A stretch of DNA of 64,000 bases, taken from Azonexus fungiphilus (lineage in GTDB: Bacteria > Pseudomonadota > Gammaproteobacteria > Burkholderiales > Rhodocyclaceae). This document shows positions 59,372 through 64,000 of this stretch, piece by piece (position 1 is the first letter of the stretch; each line of letters begins with the position of its first letter). The DNA is taken from contig NZ_RBXP01000011.1 of NCBI RefSeq assembly GCF_003634965.1, forward strand, positions 434,001-498,000, written 5' to 3'. Made by a program: the position numbers and the translations under genes. Under the pieces are notes generated by a model. The model searched no databases. It was not told the origin of the DNA and was given only the letters and a program-made list of their open reading frames with translations.

Positions 59372-61731
59372 CAGCCGCCCTGCTTGATCGCCAGCACCGC
59401 CTGGTTGCGCAGCGTGCGCAGCAGCGACAACTCCTTGTCGGGAATGTGGATGCCGCCGGCCTCGTCGCAGTCGGCATAGATCAGCGCCACCGGACTGCCC
59501 TTGATGTTCAGCGGCAGCAGCACGAAGGAGCGCGCCGGCACGGCCTGGCGGTACCAGTCGGGAATGCGCGCGGCGATCTTCGGATCGTCGATGTCGCTGA
59601 TCAGGATGTCGGCCCCCTTCGACGTCGCGGCGTGGAAGATGTCGGGCGTGAAGCTGAGCGGAAACTGGAAGGCACGGGCGATCTCGCCGGTGTCGGGACC
59701 GAAGCCGAAACGCCCCTGCATGACACCGCCTCTGGCGTCGCGGATGCACAGCAGGACCCGCTTGAAGCCCATCGCCCGGTACATCGTCTCGAGGATGATG
59801 CGCAGGATGTCGTTGAGCCGGTAGCCTTCGACCAGGGTATTGCTGATGTCCTGGATGCCGGCGGTCAATACCGCCTGGGCATCGACTTGCTCGCTGCCGG
59901 CACTGGCAAGGGCGCCGGGAATGATCTCCTCGCGCAACAGCGTGCCGTTGAACGATTCGTCATCGGCTTCGGCGGCGGCATCGTCGCCGCTGGCGAACTG
60001 CTGCATCTGGCGGCCAAAGGCGGTCTGCTGGACGTTCAGGTGGATGATCCGCGCGAATTCGCCGATTTCCTCGATCGCGCGATGGACGGTCTGGACGACT
60101 TCGTTCTCGGCCAGCGGAATACCATCGACGAAACGCGTCATGACCTTCTTCAGTTCGCGCTCGCGGGCCTCCGGCGTGGCCTGGATGACGCCGCAAAGCT
60201 CGTTGGCAAATCCGGAAAACACGCGCAGCCGCTCTTCCTGTGTCGCCGGCTTGCGCACATGCCCGGGCTGCAGGCGCCGCATCGAACCGACGATCAGCGA
60301 CGGGAATCCCCACTGGCGGGCGATCGCAATGCCGAGGTCCTCGAACGAGATGCCGAGTACCCGCTGCGCCGCCTGTTCCTCGCTGCTGTTTTTCTGGACG
60401 ACGACGCGCCGGATCTCGTCGGACTCCTCGGGGAAATAGTATTGCGCCAGCAGGCGGCCCAGGCTGTGAAACAGCGCACAGATGAAGACCTGCTCGAGGT
60501 CGTGCATCTCGGCGGTCGCGCCGAGATCGCGGGCGAGCACGCCGGCGAGATTGGCGCGCAGGAACTCCTCCTTGAGCTGGTTGGCGTTGCCCTTGTTCTG
60601 CAGGTGTTCGAAGAGCAGCACGGTGATTGCGATGTTGCGCACGGTCTCGAAGCCGAGCACGATCACCGCCCGCGACACGGTGCTGATGTTGCCGCCGCCG
60701 GCCGAGCGGAAATAGGCCGAATTGACCAGGCGCAGCAGCTTGTTGGTCAGCGCGAAATCCTTGAGGATGGTGTTCGACAGCTTGCCGACGCTCTCGGTCT
60801 CGCTGTTGGCGATCTTGTTGATCGCGCTGACCGATTCCGACAAGGCCGGGAAGTCGCTCTTGTGGCGCATCCGGCGCAGCAGGAAATCGATCGTCGCCTG
60901 GCGGCCGCCGCCGTCGGCCGGCGCCTCGACCTCGGGTTCGAGGTAGTCGTCGAGCGCCTCGGCGAACTGGCGGGCGCTCTGGTAGCGCAAGGCCGGATCG
61001 CGGGCCAGCGCCTTGTACAAAATTGCCGCCAGACGGTCGTCGACCGTGACATTGTCCGGCAGGCGCAGGTCTTCGCCGACAATCCGGCGCAGCATCGCGG
61101 CCAGGCTCTCGCCCTCGACCGCGCGCCGCCCGGCGAGCATCTCGAACAGCACCAGGCCGGCGGCGAAGACGTCGGAGCGGGCCGAACTCTCGCGCCGCTC
61201 GACGTATTCCGGCGCCATGTAGGCCGGGGTGCCGGTCAGTTCGTCCATGCGCTCGCTCGGTGCGTCGAAGCGGGCGGCGATGCCGAAATCCATGACCCGC
61301 GGCGTACCGTTGTCGTCGAGCAGGATGTTCGACGGCTTCAGGTCGCGGTGCACGATGCCGGCGGCGTGCGCCGCCTCGATCGCGTCGAGCACCGGACGCA
61401 GGATGCTGAGCGCCTTGACCGCCGGCAGCGCGCCGCTCTGGTTGAGGAACTGGGCCAGGTTGCGCCCGGGCACGTACTCGAACACCAGATAGAGGTCACC
61501 GCCCTCCTCGCCGGCCTCGAAGATCGGCACCACGGCGGCGTGGCGCAGCTTGCCGACGGCGCGCGCCTCGGCCAGCAGGACCTGATTCTGGGCCGGGTCG
61601 GGCCGCGTGAAATGCAGCGTCTTGATCGCCACCTCGCGCTGCAGCTGCGGGTCGAAACCGCGATAGACGACGCTCTGGGCGCCGCGCCCGAGTTCGCCGC
61701 GGATCTCGAAACGGCCGATGCGGCGAATCAT
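59371..61731 (-). CDS. Ser/Thr protein kinase fused to HDOD and GAF domains
   Basis: 786 residues from the ATG at 61731, overlapping the upstream DUF3293 stop as ATGA. Residues about 5-265 are a eukaryotic-type kinase: Gly-rich loop GELGRGAQSVVYRG, VAIK lysine near residue 39, HRDLKPSNILL near residue 125, DFG near 144 and GTPAYMAPE near 165, all intact. Residues about 280-490 form an HDOD domain (LLRRMRHKSDFPALSESVSAINKI... NTILKDFALTNKLLRLVNSAYF). The C-terminal part is GAF-like (RIILETMYRAMGFKRVLLCIRD). No transmembrane segment. Kinase-HDOD-GAF proteins occur in Rhodocyclales and relatives, but their targets are unknown. Confidence 0.88.
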   Translation of the reverse strand: MIRRIGRFEIRGELGRGAQSVVYRGFDPQLQREVAIKTLHFTRPDPAQNQVLLAEARAVGKLRHAAVVPIFEAGEEGGDLYLVFEYVPGRNLAQFLNQSGALPAVKALSILRPVLDAIEAAHAAGIVHRDLKPSNILLDDNGTPRVMDFGIAARFDAPSERMDELTGTPAYMAPEYVERRESSARSDVFAAGLVLFEMLAGRRAVEGESLAAMLRRIVGEDLRLPDNVTVDDRLAAILYKALARDPALRYQSARQFAEALDDYLEPEVEAPADGGGRQATIDFLLRRMRHKSDFPALSESVSAINKIANSETESVGKLSNTILKDFALTNKLLRLVNSAYFRSAGGGNISTVSRAVIVLGFETVRNIAITVLLFEHLQNKGNANQLKEEFLRANLAGVLARDLGATAEMHDLEQVFICALFHSLGRLLAQYYFPEESDEIRRVVVQKNSSEEQAAQRVLGISFEDLGIAIARQWGFPSLIVGSMRRLQPGHVRKPATQEERLRVFSGFANELCGVIQATPEARERELKKVMTRFVDGIPLAENEVVQTVHRAIEEIGEFARIIHLNVQQTAFGRQMQQFASGDDAAAEADDESFNGTLLREEIIPGALASAGSEQVDAQAVLTAGIQDISNTLVEGYRLNDILRIILETMYRAMGFKRVLLCIRDARGGVMQGRFGFGPDTGEIARAFQFPLSFTPDIFHAATSKGADILISDIDDPKIAARIPDWYRQAVPARSFVLLPLNIKGSPVALIYADCDEAGGIHIPDKELSLLRTLRNQAVLAIKQGG

Positions 61732-62165
61732 TTTTCGCCGCCTTCGGTCGCGGTCCATGCCAGCCGCGGCACGCCGTCGGCGGCGCCCCAGACGATCGCG
61801 TTCTGGCCGTAGTCGGCGGCCAGCGCCAGCGCGTCCTCAAGTTCGAGATCGGGGACGAAGCAGCTTTCCTCGCTCGGCCAGCCGGCATCGTCGGGAATGT
61901 TCTCGCCGGCATAGGGTTCGTAGTTGCCGTCGAGCAGGTCGCATTCGAGCGCCGCCTGGACTTCCGCGTTCTGGCCGGCGGTCAGCCGCTGCGATCCGGG
62001 ATTGCAGGCGGTGACGATGGCGAAGCAGCCGACGCCGGCGGTCTCCATCCAGTCGGCCAGGGCCGCACAGGGCGCGTCGATGCGCAGGTCGAAGCAGCCG
62101 CCGGGCAGGAACACCCGGTAGCCGGTGGCACGGTAGGCAGCTTCCAGTTCATTCGTCTTCGCCAT
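61728..62165 (-). CDS. DUF3293 family protein
   Basis: 145 residues. The pattern YRVFLPGGCFDLRIDAP...GCFAIVTACNPGSQRLTAGQNAEVQAALECDL...EESCFVPDLELEDALALAADYGQNAIVWG is that of DUF3293, cytoplasmic proteins of unknown function. Its start overlaps rmuC by 17 bases and its stop overlaps the kinase start by four bases, so the three genes are coupled. Confidence 0.82.
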   Translation of the reverse strand: MAKTNELEAAYRATGYRVFLPGGCFDLRIDAPCAALADWMETAGVGCFAIVTACNPGSQRLTAGQNAEVQAALECDLLDGNYEPYAGENIPDDAGWPSEESCFVPDLELEDALALAADYGQNAIVWGAADGVPRLAWTATEGGEK

Positions 62166-63471
62166 CGTTTTCTCCCCGGCCGATCAGTTTTTCCGCGTCG
62201 GCGGCCGGCAGGGCCTCGACGTCCTTGAGCTTGCGCGTCAGCTGGCGCGTCCGCGTCTCGGCACGGACGATGCTGTTGCTGGCTTCCTCGAGTTTCTTGC
62301 GGGTGTGGGCCAGGGCCTCGCCGAACTTGCCGAACTCGCCCTTGACCGCACCGAGCACCGCCCACACCTCGGCCGAGCGCTGCTCGATGGCCAGCGTCCG
62401 GAAACCCATCTGCAGGCTGTTGAGCAGCGCCGCCAGCGTGGTCGGCCCGGCCAGGCTGACCCGGTAGTCGCGCTGCAGCGTCTCGGCCAGGCCGGGACGG
62501 CGCAAGGCCTCGGCATACAGTCCTTCGACCGGCAGGTAAAGCAACGCGAAATCGGTGGTATGCGGCGGCGCCACGTACTTGTCGCGAATGCTGCGCGCCT
62601 CGTTCTTCAGCCGCGTCTCGATCGCCTTGGCCGCTTCCTCGGCGGCCAGCGGATCGGCGGCGTCGAGCAGGCGCTGATAGTCCTCGACCGGAAACTTGGC
62701 GTCGATCGGCAACCACACCGCGCCGGCCTCGTCGCGGCCGGGCAGGCGGATGGCGAAATCGACGCGCTCGGCACTGCCCGGACGGACGGCGACGCCGGCG
62801 GCGTACTGGCCGGCGACCAGCAGCTGCTCGAGCAGCGCCGCCAGCTGGACCTCGCCCCAGGTGCCACGGGTCTTGACGTTGGTCAGGACGCGCTTGAGGT
62901 CGCCGACGCCGGCGGCCAGGTTCTGCATCTCGCCGAGCCCGCGATGCACCTGCTCGAGGCGTTCGCTGACCAGGCGGAAGGATTCGCCGAGACGCTGCTC
63001 GAGCGTCGCATGCAGCTTCTCGTCGACGGTCCGGCGCATTTCGTCGAGCTTGCCGGCGTTATCCGCCTGCATCACGGTCAACCGGCTTTCGACGCCATTT
63101 TTCAGGCGCTCGAAACGCTCGTCGAGGCCCAGCGAAAAACGGTTCAGCTCGCGCGCGAAGGCCTCCAGGCGCTCGGCCTGGAGCGTCCCGAGCTGGCCCA
63201 TCTGGGCGCTCACCGCCTGGCCGAGCAAAGTCGCCGACTGGGCGCGCTCCTCACGGTCGCGGAAAGCCTCCTCGGCATCCTCGCGGCGGCCGCGCGCCAG
63301 TTCCTCGCGCAATTCGCGCTCGAGCCGGGCCAGCCCGCGCTCGAATCCATCCTGCAACGCAGCGAGCCGGGCCGCATCGTCGCCACGCCCGCCGCGCCAG
63401 AGCAGCGCGACCTGGAGCAGGATGACCACGACCAGGGCCGCCGGCAGGGCCAGCGCCATCGTTTCGCTCAT
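62149..63471 (-). CDS. rmuC: DNA recombination protein RmuC
   Basis: 440 residues. An N-terminal membrane anchor (ALALPAALVVVILLQVALLWR) is followed by a long coiled coil (about residues 35-190) and the RmuC nuclease-like domain: RGTWGEVQLAALLEQLLVAGQY near residue 200, WLPIDAKFPVEDYQRLLDA near residue 255, and TDFALLYLPVEGLYAEAL near residue 305. RmuC limits inversions and DNA rearrangements. First gene of the rmuC-DUF3293-kinase run; two bases after the upstream DUF748 gene. Confidence 0.93.
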   Translation of the reverse strand: MSETMALALPAALVVVILLQVALLWRGGRGDDAARLAALQDGFERGLARLERELREELARGRREDAEEAFRDREERAQSATLLGQAVSAQMGQLGTLQAERLEAFARELNRFSLGLDERFERLKNGVESRLTVMQADNAGKLDEMRRTVDEKLHATLEQRLGESFRLVSERLEQVHRGLGEMQNLAAGVGDLKRVLTNVKTRGTWGEVQLAALLEQLLVAGQYAAGVAVRPGSAERVDFAIRLPGRDEAGAVWLPIDAKFPVEDYQRLLDAADPLAAEEAAKAIETRLKNEARSIRDKYVAPPHTTDFALLYLPVEGLYAEALRRPGLAETLQRDYRVSLAGPTTLAALLNSLQMGFRTLAIEQRSAEVWAVLGAVKGEFGKFGEALAHTRKKLEEASNSIVRAETRTRQLTRKLKDVEALPAADAEKLIGRGENDGEDE

Positions 63472-63473
63472 CG

Positions 63474-64000
63474 CTACCTCAGCGAGAAATCGACGCGACC
63501 GCCGGCCGCCGCGTCCTTGGCCGGCTTGCCCGGGACCAGGAAGATGCGTTCGGCCGGCACCTTGCCCTGCTCGATCAGCCAGGCCTGGACATGTTCGGCA
63601 CGCTGACGGGCAAGCAGCGCCAGGTCGCCGTCGGCGGCCGGCAGGTTGGCGAGCAGCAGCTTTTCCATTTCCTCGGCCGGCAGCTCCTTCTGCAGACCGA
63701 CGAAGTTGCGCGGCTTGGGGAACTTGCCGGCCTTGTACACGCGCGGCAGGTAGATCTTGTAGTCGGCCGGCGTCAGGCGCAGGCTCTCGGCCGAATCGAC
63801 TTCGCCGCCCTGCTTCTGCAGGTCGGCCAGCTTCTCGCGTTGCATCGCCCGCTCCAGGGCGACGCGCTTGACGCCGTCGCGATCGATCTCGGGATCGGCA
63901 AAGCCGGCGATCTCCAGTTTCAGCGCGGCGCGCTCGTTGAGCGCGCGGGCCAGCGCCTCGAGCTTCTTCAGGCCGGCCGCGTCGAGCTGGCTGCGGCCGG
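63474..64000 (-). CDS. C-terminus of a DUF748 (AsmA-related) protein, partial
   Basis: Only the last 174 codons are in the window; the gene continues past 64000. The segment LKLEIAGFADPEIDRDGVKR, then YLPRVYKAGKFPKPRNFVGL, EMEKLLLANLPAADGDLALLARQRAEHV and GKVPAERIFLVPG is the conserved C-terminal block of large DUF748 envelope proteins, which are related to AsmA and thought to act in outer-membrane lipid or protein homeostasis. The alternative is an OmpA-like C-terminal domain, to which this block bears some resemblance. It precedes rmuC by two bases on the same strand. Confidence 0.72.
   Translation of the reverse strand, partial: GRSQLDAAGLKKLEALARALNERAALKLEIAGFADPEIDRDGVKRVALERAMQREKLADLQKQGGEVDSAESLRLTPADYKIYLPRVYKAGKFPKPRNFVGLQKELPAEEMEKLLLANLPAADGDLALLARQRAEHVQAWLIEQGKVPAERIFLVPGKPAKDAAAGGRVDFSLR

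Noticed and set aside
1..64000. CRISPR array, insertion sequences, prophage or replication origin
   Set aside because: No regularly spaced repeats, transposase, integrase, phage structural genes or DnaA-box cluster were seen on reading both strands; this was by eye, not by a search program.

Overview
The window is a GC-rich chromosomal segment (except a few AT-richer patches) from a betaproteobacterium, most likely of the order Rhodocyclales. The evidence is the gene content and family flavour rather than any marker gene: a class I PHA synthase with two acetoacetyl-CoA reductases and PhaR, a SatP/ScfR acetate locus, TRAP transport, abundant sensory genes (an MCP, hybrid kinases, a GGDEF-EAL protein) and betaproteobacterial-type housekeeping genes (bamD, rluD, rmuC, ylqF). 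No rRNA, IS element, integrase or CRISPR array was seen; two identical tRNA-Asn genes are present.

Layout. 1-2.3 kb: end of a probable thioesterase gene, MFS transporter and divergent LysR regulator. 2.35-4.67 kb: cobalamin riboswitch, BtuB-like TonB receptor and a bidirectional terminator. 4.7-7.7 kb: acetate locus (SatP transporter, GntR regulator, a small unannotated peptide gene, divergent ScfR/RamB-like regulator with TTGCGAA sites). 7.9-9.9 kb: flavodoxin and a DnaQ exonuclease/GIY-YIG fusion. 9.9-13.9 kb: porin, small phosphate-binding-like protein and GGDEF-EAL protein in one operon. 14.1-18.8 kb: MCP and a BarA-like hybrid kinase. 18.8-27.3 kb: an eight-gene catabolic operon (split transketolase, SDR, three-part TRAP transporter, 3-hydroxyisobutyrate-dehydrogenase-family enzyme, AEC transporter) with a divergent LysR regulator. 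This is the best candidate for an undescribed pathway.

27.4-33.3 kb lies between the two tRNA-Asn genes: PAS kinase, MscS-type protein, ArgD-like aminotransferase, DUF1330 protein and a solitary AT-richer PIN-like (DUF4935) gene. 33.35-39.3 kb: YlqF GTPase, MoaD, MoeA, MobB, a permuted ATP-grasp-like protein and a YoaA/DinG helicase, all on the minus strand. 39.5-44.7 kb: an orphan FrdC-like dihaem cytochrome b subunit, a substrate-binding-domain sensor kinase with divergent response regulator, and an autotransporter. 44.8-52.4 kb: lipoprotein hydrolase, TauE/SafE exporter with divergent LysR, MacAB-like ABC transporter, class V aminotransferase and a Spy/CpxP-like protein. 52.4-56.5 kb: PHA locus phaC-phaB-phaB-phaR. 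56.6-64 kb: small membrane protein, PgeF, RluD, BamD (start codons of the last two overlap), Ser/Thr kinase-HDOD-GAF protein, DUF3293 protein, RmuC and the C-terminus of a DUF748 protein.

Two themes cross the window. Genes are tightly packed, with many 4-base ATGA overlaps implying translational coupling. A short palindrome related to TGACGGTCGACCGTCA recurs more than twenty times, both inside genes and between them, and is not explained by any feature recognised here.
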